Of a stretch of 17,442 nt of DNA, positions 6,300-14,562 are shown one piece after another. This DNA is from DASUSF01 sp036375275 (GTDB taxonomy: Bacteria > Pseudomonadota > Alphaproteobacteria > Geminicoccales > Geminicoccaceae), in the NCBI GenBank assembly GCA_036375275.1, contig DASUSF010000434.1, positions 1-17,442 on the forward strand, in the 5' to 3' direction. Below the pieces are notes generated by a model that saw only the letters and a program-made list of their open reading frames with translations, had not been told where the DNA came from and did not search any database. Positions within the stretch are counted from its first letter, which is position 1. The number at the start of each line of letters is the position of its first letter. A program made the translations under genes and the position numbers.

Positions 6300-9200
6300 A
6301 TGGCGGCTCGGCTCCAGGACAAGAAGTCGGAACTCATCGGCCAAGTCATCGAGCGGCTGCACGACAAGCTCAAGGAAAAACAGGCCCTGGTGGCCGAGAA
6401 GTTCTTGCGGCCCTACTATCGCTCGGTGGCGCCGGTCGACCTGCTGGAGCGCGATCCCCTCGACCTGTACGGCGCGGCGCTGGCCCACTTCCGGTTCGGC
6501 GAGCAGCGCAACGCCGGCGAAACCAAAGTCCGGGTCTACAACCCTCAGGTCGAGCAGCACGGCTGGCAGTCGACCCACACCGTGGTCGAGGTCGTCCACA
6601 AGGACATGCCGTTCCTGGTCGATTCGGTCAGCATGGCCCTCAACCGCATGGGTCTGGTGATCCATCTCACCATCCACCCGGTGATCGCGGTGCGGCGCGA
6701 CGCCAGGGGAACGGTCGAGGACCTGGTCGAGGCCGAGCGCGCCGACGGCGAGGCGACGATCGAATCCTACATGCATTTCGAGATCGACCGGCTGAGCGAT
6801 CCGAGGCGGATGGCCGCGATCGAGGACGAGCTCCGCCGCGTGCTCGGCGACGTGCGCGCCGCGGTCGACGACTGGCAGCAGATGCTCGGCAAGGTCCAGC
6901 TGGCCCTCGACGAGCTCGAGCGCGCCAGGGCGCACATCGAAGGCGAGGATGCGGACGAGGTCGAGGCGTTCCTGAAGTGGATCGCCGACAACCACTTCAC
7001 CTTCCTCGGCTACGGCGCCTACGACCTGATCGAGAGCCCGGAGGGGGACCAGCTCCAGCGGGTGCCCGGCTCCGCGCTCGGCATCCTCCGCCGCCAGCCG
7101 ACCGAAGCGGCCCGCTCGAAGAGCTTCTCCGAGCTGCCGCCGGAGATCCGCCGGCGCGCGCGCTCGCGCTCGCCGCTGATCATCACCAAGGCCAACGCCC
7201 GCTCGACCGTGCACCGCCCGGTCTACCTCGACTACGTCGGGGTCAAGCGGTTCGACCAGCGCGGCGAGGTGATCGGCGAGCACCGCTTCCTCGGCCTCTT
7301 CACCTCCGCCGCCTACAACCGCAATCCGCGCGAGATTCCGCTCCTCCGCGACAAGGTCGACCGGCTGATGCAGCGGGCCAACCTGCCGAAGGCGAGCCAC
7401 GGCCGGAAGGCGCTCGCCAACATCCTCGAGACCTACCCGCGCGACGAGCTGTTCCAGATCGCCGACGACGACCTGTACGACGTCGCCCAGGAGATCCTGC
7501 ATCTCCAGGAACGGCAGCGGATCCGCGTGTTCCTCCGGAAGGACGCCTTCGCGCGCTTCGTCTCCTGCCTGATCTACGTCCCGCGCGAGCGCTACACGAC
7601 TTTCCTGCGGCAGCGTTTCCAGGAGATCCTCCTCGAGATGCTCGGCGGCACCGAGGTCGACTACCAGGCGCAGGTATCGGAATCGGTGCTCGCCCGGATC
7701 CAGTTCATCGTCCGCACCCCCGAAGGCACGCCCGCCGAGATCGATCCGCTCGCGATCGAGCAGCGCCTGATCGACGCCGCGCGCTCCTGGGGCGACGTGC
7801 TCCGCGACGCGCTGATCGACGCCCACGGCGAGGAGGAGGGCAACCGGCTGTACCGCACCTATGCCGACGCCTTCCCGCCCGGCTACCGGGACCTGGTGCC
7901 GGCCCGGGCCGCGGTCCCGGACATCGACCGGATCGACCAGCTGGCGCGCGGCGAGACCGACCTCGCGATGAGCCTCTACCGGGCGCTCGAGGAGGAGGAA
8001 GGCCTGATCCACTTCAAGCTGGTCAGGGCGGGCGAGGGCATCCCGCTCTCGGACGCGCTGCCGTTCCTCGAGAACATGGGGCTCCGGGTGCTCCAGGAGC
8101 GGCCCTCCGAGGTCACCACCGACGACGGCCGCACCTTCTGGCTGCACGACTTCGTCATGCGGCCGACCTCGCCGAGCGGGATCGACCCCGAGAAGGTGCG
8201 CGACAACTTCCAGGACGCGTTCGGCGCCATCTGGCGGGGCGAGGTCGAGAACGACGGGTTCAACCGGCTGATCCTGCTCGGGGGCCTGAGCTGGCGGCAG
8301 GTGACGCTGCTCCGCGCATACTGCAAGTACCTGCTGCAGATCGGGATTCCCTTCAGCCAGGCGTACATGGAGCAGACCCTGGCCCGGAACCCGGGCCTCG
8401 CGGCCAAGCTCGCGCGGCTGTTCGAGATCCGCTTCGATCCCTCCGCCGACGCCGGGCGGGCGGAGCGGCTGAAGGACCTGGAGGCGGATTTCCGCGCCGG
8501 GCTGGACGACGTGGCCAACCTCGACGAGGACCGGATCCTCCGCCGCTACCTCCGCCTGATCCTGGCCACCCTCAGGACCAACCACTTCCAGCCGGGCGCG
8601 GACGGCGCCGCGCACAAGGGCTACCTGTCGTTCAAGATCGATCCGGCGGCCGTGCCGGACATGCCCCTGCCGCGGCCGGCCTTCGAGATCTTCGTCTACT
8701 CGCCGCGGATGGAGGGGGTGCATCTCCGGGGCGGCAAGGTCGCCCGCGGCGGCATCCGGTGGTCCGACCGGCGCGAGGACTTCCGGACCGAGATCCTGGG
8801 CCTGATGAAGGCGCAGATGGTCAAGAACAGCGTGATCGTGCCGGTCGGCGCCAAGGGCGGCTTCGTGGTCAAGCGCCCGCCGGAGGGCGGCGATCGCGCC
8901 GCGCTGCAGGAGGAGGTGATCTTCTGCTACCGGACCCTGATGCGCGGCCTGCTCGACCTCACCGACAACCGGGTCGGCGACGGCATCACGCCGCCCGCGA
9001 ACGTGGTCCGCTACGACGACGACGACCCCTACCTCGTGGTCGCCGCCGACAAGGGCACCGCGACCTTCTCCGACATCGCGAACGAGATCAGCATCGCCTA
9101 CGGCCACTGGCTCGCCGACGCCTTCGCGTCCGGCGGGTCCGCCGGCTACGACCACAAGGGGATGGGCATCACCGCCCGCGGCGCCTGGGAATCGGTCAAG

Positions 9201-11180
9201 CGGCACTTCCTCGAGATGGGCAAGAACTGCCAGGAGGAGCCGTTCACCGCGATCGGGATCGGCGACATGTCGGGCGACGTCTTCGGCAACGGCATGCTGC
9301 TGTCCGGGCAGACCCGGCTGATCGCCGCCTTCAACCACCTGCACGTCTTCATCGACCCCGATCCCGACCCGGCGCTCAGCTTCGCCGAGCGGCAGCGGCT
9401 GTTCGACCTCGGCCGCTCGACCTGGGACGACTACGACCGGAGCAGGATCAGCGAGGGCGGCGGGGTGTGGCCGCGCAGCCTGAAGTCGATCCGCCTCAGC
9501 GAGCAGGCGCGCCGCGCGCTGGACATCGAGGCATCCGAGCTCAGCCCGCCGGAGCTGATCAAGCAGATCCTGCTCGCGCCGGTCGAGCTGTTCTGGAACG
9601 GCGGGATCGGCACCTACGTCAAGTCGCGCGAGGAACGTCACGCGGAGGCCTTCGACCGGGCGAACGATCCGGTCCGGGTCGACGGCTGCGATCTCCGCTG
9701 CAAGATCGTCGGCGAGGGCGGCAACCTCGGCTTCACCCAGCGCGGCCGGATCGAGTTCGCCAAGAAGGGCGGGCGGATCAACACCGACGCGATCGACAAC
9801 TCGGCCGGCGTCGACTGCTCCGACCACGAGGTCAACATCAAGATCCTGCTCAACAAGGTGGTCGACCAGGGCGACATGACCATGAAGCAGCGGGACAAGC
9901 TGCTCGCCGAGATGACGGACGAGGTCGCGGATCTGGTGCTCCGCAACAACATCCTGCAGGTCCAGGCGATCTCGCTCGCGGAGAAGCGGCAGCAGGAGTT
10001 CCTCGACGCCCAGAGCGCGTTCATCCGGCGGATGGAGGCGTCCGGCCGCCTCAACCGGCAGCTCGAGCTGCTGCCCGACGACGAGGAGCTGGCCGAGCGG
10101 CGGCAGGCGGGGCTCGGCCTGACCCGGCCCGAGATCGCGGTGCTCGTCGCCTACGCCAAGAACGCCCTGTTCGCCGACCTGCTCGAGGGCGAGGTCGCCG
10201 ACGAGGACTACCTGCTCCAGGACCTGATCAAGTACTTCCCGCGGCCGCTCCGCAAGCGCTTCCGCGAGCCGATCGAGCAGCATCGCCTGCGGCGCGAGAT
10301 CATCGCGACCCTGCTCGCCAACAGCATGGTCAACCGCGGGCTCGGCGAGTTCGTCGGCGAGGCCGTCGAGCAGACCGGCCGGCCGGTGGGGGCGATCGCC
10401 CGGGCCTACGTCGCCGCGCGGGACAGCTTCGCCCTGGTGCCGCTGCTCGGCCAGCTCGAGCTGGTGGCGGCCGAGATCGGCGCCGGTCGCCAGACCGAGC
10501 TGCTCGGCGATGCCCGCGACGCCCTGATGCGGGGCACCCAGTGGTTCCTCCGCAACGTCGGCCACCCGATCGACATGGAGCGGACGGTGGAGCGGTTCGG
10601 CCCCGGGATCCAGACCCTGATCGACCGGCTCGACCAGGTGCTCGGCGAGGACGAGCTGAAGCACTACGGCGAGTCCGTCGACGAGTACCTCGGGCTCGGC
10701 TGCGACGACGCGGTCAGCCGGCGGTTCGTCGCCCTGCCGTACCTGTTCCCCGCCTGCGACGTGGTCGCGGTCGCAGAGGAGGTCGGGACCGGCGTCGGGA
10801 CCTCGGCGCGGGTCTACTTCGCCGTCGACGCGGCGCTCAAGCTCGGCCGGCTGCGCGAGGTGATCGAGCGCGCGCCCTGCCGCAGCTACTGGGAGCGGCA
10901 CGCCTACCAGGGCCTGCTCGACGACCTGTTCCGCGAGCAGCGGCGTCTCACCGTCCAGGCGCTCGCCGATCCGGAGGTGCATGGCGCCGCCGACGTCGAG
11001 CAGGCCAGGGCGCGCGGCGACGTCGAGCGCTGGCTCGACCGGCGGGTCGCGGGCTTCGGACGCTGGCAGCGCCTGCTCGGCGAGATCGAGAGCAACGGCA
11101 CCACCGACCTCGCGGTCCTGTCGGTCGCCGTGCGCTCGCTCGCCCGGCTCGACGGCAGCGCGCGAGCGGCCGCCGCCTGA
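6300..11180 (+). CDS. gdhB: NAD-specific glutamate dehydrogenase, large (180-kDa) type
   Basis: This encodes 1626 residues, the expected length for the GDH-180 family, a cytoplasmic enzyme that deaminates glutamate to 2-oxoglutarate and ammonium with NAD+. The first ~700 residues form the regulatory part with ACT-like segments (for example the HTVVEVVHKDMPFLVDSVSMAL region). The catalytic part follows, with GGIRWSDRREDFRTEILGLMKAQ just before VPVGAKGGFVVK, where K852 is the likely catalytic lysine. Then come GDMSGDVFGNGM (988-999), GEGGN (1138-1142) and NSAGVDCSDHEVN (1167-1179). About 400 further helical residues complete the family architecture. I chose ATG 6300 because AGGGGGA (6286-6292) is seven bases upstream; in-frame upstream codons lack such a site. 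No frame break is seen. In Caulobacter the orthologue, GdhZ, also links glutamate metabolism to cell division; whether that applies here is unknown. Confidence 0.95.
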   Translation: MAARLQDKKSELIGQVIERLHDKLKEKQALVAEKFLRPYYRSVAPVDLLERDPLDLYGAALAHFRFGEQRNAGETKVRVYNPQVEQHGWQSTHTVVEVVHKDMPFLVDSVSMALNRMGLVIHLTIHPVIAVRRDARGTVEDLVEAERADGEATIESYMHFEIDRLSDPRRMAAIEDELRRVLGDVRAAVDDWQQMLGKVQLALDELERARAHIEGEDADEVEAFLKWIADNHFTFLGYGAYDLIESPEGDQLQRVPGSALGILRRQPTEAARSKSFSELPPEIRRRARSRSPLIITKANARSTVHRPVYLDYVGVKRFDQRGEVIGEHRFLGLFTSAAYNRNPREIPLLRDKVDRLMQRANLPKASHGRKALANILETYPRDELFQIADDDLYDVAQEILHLQERQRIRVFLRKDAFARFVSCLIYVPRERYTTFLRQRFQEILLEMLGGTEVDYQAQVSESVLARIQFIVRTPEGTPAEIDPLAIEQRLIDAARSWGDVLRDALIDAHGEEEGNRLYRTYADAFPPGYRDLVPARAAVPDIDRIDQLARGETDLAMSLYRALEEEEGLIHFKLVRAGEGIPLSDALPFLENMGLRVLQERPSEVTTDDGRTFWLHDFVMRPTSPSGIDPEKVRDNFQDAFGAIWRGEVENDGFNRLILLGGLSWRQVTLLRAYCKYLLQIGIPFSQAYMEQTLARNPGLAAKLARLFEIRFDPSADAGRAERLKDLEADFRAGLDDVANLDEDRILRRYLRLILATLRTNHFQPGADGAAHKGYLSFKIDPAAVPDMPLPRPAFEIFVYSPRMEGVHLRGGKVARGGIRWSDRREDFRTEILGLMKAQMVKNSVIVPVGAKGGFVVKRPPEGGDRAALQEEVIFCYRTLMRGLLDLTDNRVGDGITPPANVVRYDDDDPYLVVAADKGTATFSDIANEISIAYGHWLADAFASGGSAGYDHKGMGITARGAWESVKRHFLEMGKNCQEEPFTAIGIGDMSGDVFGNGMLLSGQTRLIAAFNHLHVFIDPDPDPALSFAERQRLFDLGRSTWDDYDRSRISEGGGVWPRSLKSIRLSEQARRALDIEASELSPPELIKQILLAPVELFWNGGIGTYVKSREERHAEAFDRANDPVRVDGCDLRCKIVGEGGNLGFTQRGRIEFAKKGGRINTDAIDNSAGVDCSDHEVNIKILLNKVVDQGDMTMKQRDKLLAEMTDEVADLVLRNNILQVQAISLAEKRQQEFLDAQSAFIRRMEASGRLNRQLELLPDDEELAERRQAGLGLTRPEIAVLVAYAKNALFADLLEGEVADEDYLLQDLIKYFPRPLRKRFREPIEQHRLRREIIATLLANSMVNRGLGEFVGEAVEQTGRPVGAIARAYVAARDSFALVPLLGQLELVAAEIGAGRQTELLGDARDALMRGTQWFLRNVGHPIDMERTVERFGPGIQTLIDRLDQVLGEDELKHYGESVDEYLGLGCDDAVSRRFVALPYLFPACDVVAVAEEVGTGVGTSARVYFAVDAALKLGRLREVIERAPCRSYWERHAYQGLLDDLFREQRRLTVQALADPEVHGAADVEQARARGDVERWLDRRVAGFGRWQRLLGEIESNGTTDLAVLSVAVRSLARLDGSARAAAA

Positions 11181-11205
11181 GCGCACGACCGGCAGGCGTC
11201 CTGGA

Positions 11206-11234
11206 TTGCCAAGCCTGCGACCCGACGCTATGGT
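11206..11234 (+). promoter_or_regulatory. Sigma-70-type promoter candidate upstream of pmtA
   Basis: TTGCCA (11206-11211, 5 of 6 to consensus) and TATGGT (11229-11234, 4 of 6) are separated by exactly 17 bases, the optimal spacing. This places a start of transcription near 11241 and a leader of about 120 bases before the pmtA start. The candidate lies 26 bases after the glutamate dehydrogenase stop. The leader contains GAGGTC/GACCTC (11281-11309) and GCCCGC/GCGGGC (11330-11346) inverted repeats, the second ending just before the ribosome-binding site. Confidence 0.5.
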
Positions 11235-11360
11235 CCCGCGTCTGTTCGTCCCGGGGACAGGACCGACGGGCGTTTGCCTCGAGGTCAGGGCGACACGGCG
11301 GCCGACCTCACCACATCGTCTGACGAAGAGCCCGCACGGCGCGGGCATCCGGGGGTAGGA

Positions 11361-11966
11361 ATGACTCAAGTCAACATCAGCGAGACCAAAGAGACCGAGC
11401 TGTTCTTCCGGCAGTGGCTGCGGTCGCCGAGGTCCATGGGTTCGGTGATCCCGTCGTCGAAGGCGCTGGCGCGCGCGATCGCCGCCGCCGCGGTCTGGCA
11501 GCCCGGCAGCACGGTGGTCGAGCTCGGCGCCGGCACCGGCGCGATCTCCAAGGGCCTCCTCGCCGCCGGCCTGCCGCCCGAGGCGCTCATGATGGTCGAG
11601 CTGGACCGTCCGCTGTTCGAGTACCTCCGGGACCGCTTCGCCGGCGTCCGGGTGGTCAACGGCGATGCCACCCGCCTCGTCGACATCCTCCGCCAGCAGG
11701 GCGTCGGCCCGGTCTCGACCGTGATCTCCGGCCTGCCCATGGTCAACATGCCGCTCGAGTTCCAGCGGGCGATCATCGAGCAGAGCTTCGAGGCGCTGAG
11801 CGCGGGCGGCTGCTACCTGCAGTACTCCTACTCGCCGGTCCCGCCGGTGCCGGCGAAGAAGCTCGGGCTGCGCGCCGAGCTGGTCCGCTACGTGCTCCGC
11901 AATGTCCCGCCCGCGACGGTCTGGCGCTTCCATCGCGTCAACGGCAGCGCCGGGTCGACTGCCTGA
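11361..11966 (+). CDS. pmtA: Phospholipid N-methyltransferase (Rhodobacter-type PmtA)
   Basis: This encodes 201 residues. It would methylate phosphatidylethanolamine stepwise toward phosphatidylcholine with S-adenosylmethionine at the inner face of the cytoplasmic membrane. FFRQWLRSPRSMGSVIPSS (15-33) is the conserved membrane-surface N-terminus of this family. VVELGAGTGAIS (52-63) is the SAM-binding glycine loop, VELD (79-82) the acidic end of strand 2, and SGLPMVNMP (123-131) the motif that stands in for the NPPY-like site. These match the soluble PmtA group rather than the integral-membrane methyltransferases. ATG 11361 is chosen over an in-frame upstream start (11274) because the family begins near here and GGGGG (11351-11355) sits five bases before it. 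Related SAM enzymes such as KsgA-type dimethylases share the loop, but the flanking motifs favour PmtA. It has its own candidate promoter. Confidence 0.82.
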   Translation: MTQVNISETKETELFFRQWLRSPRSMGSVIPSSKALARAIAAAAVWQPGSTVVELGAGTGAISKGLLAAGLPPEALMMVELDRPLFEYLRDRFAGVRVVNGDATRLVDILRQQGVGPVSTVISGLPMVNMPLEFQRAIIEQSFEALSAGGCYLQYSYSPVPPVPAKKLGLRAELVRYVLRNVPPATVWRFHRVNGSAGSTA

Positions 11967-12014
11967 TCCCTTGGACCGTCGGCCGACGCCCCGCACCTGG
12001 CTGACCCAGGGATC
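11965..12014 (+). other. Nested palindromes between pmtA and the ABC exporter gene
   Basis: GATCCCTtGG (11965-11974) pairs with CCcAGGGATC (12005-12014), giving 9 of 10 base pairs. The loop encloses a perfect 12-base palindrome, CGTCGGCCGACG (11977-11988). The outer left arm overlaps the pmtA stop codon, and the structure ends 18 bases before the next start. No T-run follows. It may limit read-through, stabilise the pmtA message, or bind a regulator; none of these is shown. Confidence 0.45.
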
Positions 12015-12032
12015 CTGCCGCGGCCGGCGGTG

Positions 12033-13841
12033 ATGGCGCCGCCGCCGGGGCGGGGCCGCTGGCAGGCCTTCAAGGCGACGCCGGCGGGGCGTCTGCTGGT
12101 CGAGCACGTCCGGCCGCAGCTCCGCTGGCTCCTCTTCGCCGGCGTGTGCATGACGGTCTACGCCGGCACCACGGCGGCCCAGGCGTGGATCATGGAGCCG
12201 ATGCTGGATCGCGTGTTCCTGGCGCGCGACCAGGCGATGCTGACCCTGGTCCCGGTCGCGGTGATCGCGATCTCCCTGCTCAAGGGCGTGGTCGACTTCG
12301 GCCAGACCATCGCGCTCTACCGGGTCGGCCAGCGGATCACCGCCGACCTGCAGCGGCGGCTGTTCCGCCACCTGCTCGACGCCGACGTCGGCTACTTCAT
12401 CGAGCGGGGCTCGGGGCCGCTGATCTCCAGCATGACCTACGACACGCAGCAGCTGCGGAACGCGACGTCGTCGGTCCTCACCGGGCTCGCCCGGGACAGC
12501 CTCTCGATCGTGTTCCTGACCGCGCTGATGTTCCACCAGGACTGGCGCCTCGCCTCGGTGGCGGTGATCGCCTTCCCGCTCGCCTCGTTCCCGATCGCGC
12601 GGCTCGGCCGGCGCATGAAGAAGGTCGCCGGCCAGACCCAGGCCCAGATGGCGAGCCTCACCTCCCGCCTCGAGCAGACCTTCCGCGGCATGCGCCAGAT
12701 CAAGACCGACACCCGCGAGGACGACGAGGCGGCGCGGACCGGCTCGATCATCGAGACGCTGTTCCGGACCCATCTCAAGGCGTCCCGGGTGCGCGCCACG
12801 ACCTCGCCGGTGATGGAGGCGCTCGGCGGCTTCGCCGTCGCCGCGGTGATCTACTACGGCGGCTCGAGGGTGCTCGCCGGCGCGACCACGCCCGGCACCT
12901 TCTTCTCCTTCGTGACCGCCATGCTCCTGGCCTACCGGCCGCTGAAGAACCTCGCCAAGCTCAACACCCAGCTCCAGGAGGGCCTCGCCGCCGCGAGCCG
13001 GATCTACCGGGTGCTCGACCGGCCGCCGCAGGTGCAGGAGGCCGCCGACGCCGCGCCGCTGGTGGTCGGCGCGGGCGCGATCACCTTCGAGCACGTGACC
13101 TTCGGCTACCGGCCCGGGCGGCCCGCGCTCGGCGAGCTCGATCTCGAGGTGCCGGCCGGCCGCACCCTCGCCCTGGTCGGCCCGTCCGGCGCCGGCAAGT
13201 CGACCGTGCTGAGCCTGATCCTCCGCTTCTACGACCCGGACTCCGGCCGCATCCTGATCGACGGCCAGGACATCCGGCGGACGACGCTCGCGAGCCTCAG
13301 GCGGAACATCGCCCTGGTCAGCCAGGAGGTCGAGCTGTTCGACGACACGGTCCGGGCCAACATCGCCTATGGGCGGCCGGATGCGAGCGACGACGAGATC
13401 AGGGCCGCGGCCGAGGCCGCCGCGGCGCACGACTTCATCATGAAGCTCCCCGACGGCTACGCCACCTCGATCGGCCCGAGCGGGGCCAGCCTCTCCGGCG
13501 GCCAGCGCCAGCGCCTCGGGATCGCGCGGGCGATGCTGAAGAACGCGCCGATCCTGCTCCTGGACGAAGCGACCTCGGCGCTCGACAGCGAGGCCGAGCG
13601 CGTGGTCCAGATGGCGCTCGAGCGGCTCAAGCACGGGCGCACCACGCTGGTCATCGCGCACCGCCTCTCGACCATCATCGGCGCCGACCTGATCGCGGTG
13701 GTCGAGAACGGGCGGATCGTCGAGCTCGGCACCCATCAGGCGCTGCTCGCCTCCAGCGGCAGCTACGCCCGGCTGTACGAGCTGCAGTTCGCGAGCGACG
13801 GCCCGGCCCCGGTCGAGCGCGCCGCCCGGCGCTCGGCCTGA
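12033..13841 (+). CDS. msbA: MsbA-like ABC exporter (fused membrane and ATPase domains), probable lipid A flippase
   Basis: This encodes 602 residues, the normal length for a half-transporter that works as a homodimer. Six membrane helices lie at about 33-53, 70-90, 148-167, 173-190, 262-280 and 288-305. The ATPase domain from about 345 has Walker A GPSGAGKS (383-390), signature LSGGQRQR (487-494), Walker B ILLLDE (507-512) and switch histidine H543 in IAHRLSTI; all key residues are present. Sequence alone does not prove lipid A as substrate, since related exporters move lipids or drugs. The tight linkage to waaA and lpxK makes flipping of the lipid A core across the inner membrane the best reading. 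The start is either ATG 12033 or the GTG directly before it (12030); no clear ribosome-binding site is seen. The next gene begins four bases after the stop. Confidence 0.88.
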   Translation: MAPPPGRGRWQAFKATPAGRLLVEHVRPQLRWLLFAGVCMTVYAGTTAAQAWIMEPMLDRVFLARDQAMLTLVPVAVIAISLLKGVVDFGQTIALYRVGQRITADLQRRLFRHLLDADVGYFIERGSGPLISSMTYDTQQLRNATSSVLTGLARDSLSIVFLTALMFHQDWRLASVAVIAFPLASFPIARLGRRMKKVAGQTQAQMASLTSRLEQTFRGMRQIKTDTREDDEAARTGSIIETLFRTHLKASRVRATTSPVMEALGGFAVAAVIYYGGSRVLAGATTPGTFFSFVTAMLLAYRPLKNLAKLNTQLQEGLAAASRIYRVLDRPPQVQEAADAAPLVVGAGAITFEHVTFGYRPGRPALGELDLEVPAGRTLALVGPSGAGKSTVLSLILRFYDPDSGRILIDGQDIRRTTLASLRRNIALVSQEVELFDDTVRANIAYGRPDASDDEIRAAAEAAAAHDFIMKLPDGYATSIGPSGASLSGGQRQRLGIARAMLKNAPILLLDEATSALDSEAERVVQMALERLKHGRTTLVIAHRLSTIIGADLIAVVENGRIVELGTHQALLASSGSYARLYELQFASDGPAPVERAARRSA

Positions 13842-13845
13842 ACCG

Positions 13846-14562
13846 ATGGCCCGGAGAAAGCTCCGGCTGCACCGCCACCCGGCGGCCCAGGCTGCGATCG
13901 CGGGCCTGATCGCCGGCTACATCCGCCTGGTCGACCGGACCAGCCGGTTCGAGCTGCAGGCCGATCCCGCGGCGGTCGACCTGATCCGGCAGCGCCGCCC
14001 GTGCATCGGGGTGTTCTGGCACGGCCGGATGATGATGATGGGCCATGCCTGGCACCGGCTGGCCGCCGCGGCCGCGATCGCCGATCCGCCCCGGCCCTGC
14101 GTGATCGGGTCCGACCATCCGGATGCCATTCTCGTCGCGCGGGTCATGGGGCACTTCGGCCTCGAGCACGTGCACGGCTCGAACAAGCGGGGCGGCGTCG
14201 CCATCTTCCGGAACGCGCGGCGGGTCCTGGAGGCGGGCCGGATCGCGGTCATGACGCCGGACGGGCCGCGCGGGCCGGCCCTCGAGTGCAAGCCGGGCAT
14301 CGTCCGTCTCGCCATGCGGACCGGGGCGCCGATCGTGCCGGTCAGCTTCGCGACCAGTCGGGCGCGGACGCTTCGGACCTGGGATTCCTTCACCCTGGCG
14401 CTGCCGTTCGGACGCGGCGTCCTCGCCGTCGGGGCGCCCCTGGAGGTTCCCGCCGGCGGCGATCCGGACGCGGCCCGGCGCGCGATCGACGCCGCCCTGA
14501 CGGGCCTCACCGAGGCGGCGGAGCGGGCGGTCCACGATCTGGTGCCGGCGCCGACCAGCTGA
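13846..14562 (+). CDS. DUF374 lysophospholipid-acyltransferase-like protein
   Basis: This encodes 238 residues. A hydrophobic segment near the N-terminus (about 14-28) could anchor it to the membrane. Family marks are GVFWHGRMMMM (55-65), IGSDHPDAILVARVMGHFG (87-105), HGSNKRGG (110-117) and MTPDGPRGP (136-144). These place it in DUF374, a branch of the LPLAT acyltransferase superfamily. The usual HX4D catalytic motif is absent: H59 is followed by M at the +5 position. As I recall, a DUF374 protein of Helicobacter (LpxJ) was shown to be a lipid A secondary acyltransferase, so a role in adding acyl chains to lipid A is plausible here between the exporter and waaA. The start follows the exporter stop by four bases, and the stop overlaps the waaA ATG (TGATG), which indicates translational coupling. 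No ribosome-binding site is visible. Confidence 0.82.
   Translation: MARRKLRLHRHPAAQAAIAGLIAGYIRLVDRTSRFELQADPAAVDLIRQRRPCIGVFWHGRMMMMGHAWHRLAAAAAIADPPRPCVIGSDHPDAILVARVMGHFGLEHVHGSNKRGGVAIFRNARRVLEAGRIAVMTPDGPRGPALECKPGIVRLAMRTGAPIVPVSFATSRARTLRTWDSFTLALPFGRGVLAVGAPLEVPAGGDPDAARRAIDAALTGLTEAAERAVHDLVPAPTS

Noticed and set aside
5999..11323. A 1774-codon open frame on the plus strand overlapping the membrane protein and glutamate dehydrogenase
   Set aside because: It is an Arg/Ala/Gly/Pro-rich shifted-frame shadow of the glutamate dehydrogenase gene, whose true frame has clear family motifs throughout.
6261..13736. A 2491-codon open frame on the minus strand, opposite glutamate dehydrogenase, pmtA and the ABC exporter gene
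   Set aside because: It runs antisense to three well-supported genes, consists of low-complexity Arg/Glu/Asp/Val/Leu/Gln/His-rich sequence with no recognisable domain, and has no ribosome-binding context. In GC-rich genes with G/C third positions, stop codons are rare on the opposite strand.
14001..14561. An upstream extension of the waaA frame by 187 codons
   Set aside because: It lies inside the DUF374 gene in another frame. The WaaA family begins at the ATG at 14562, which overlaps the upstream stop codon.
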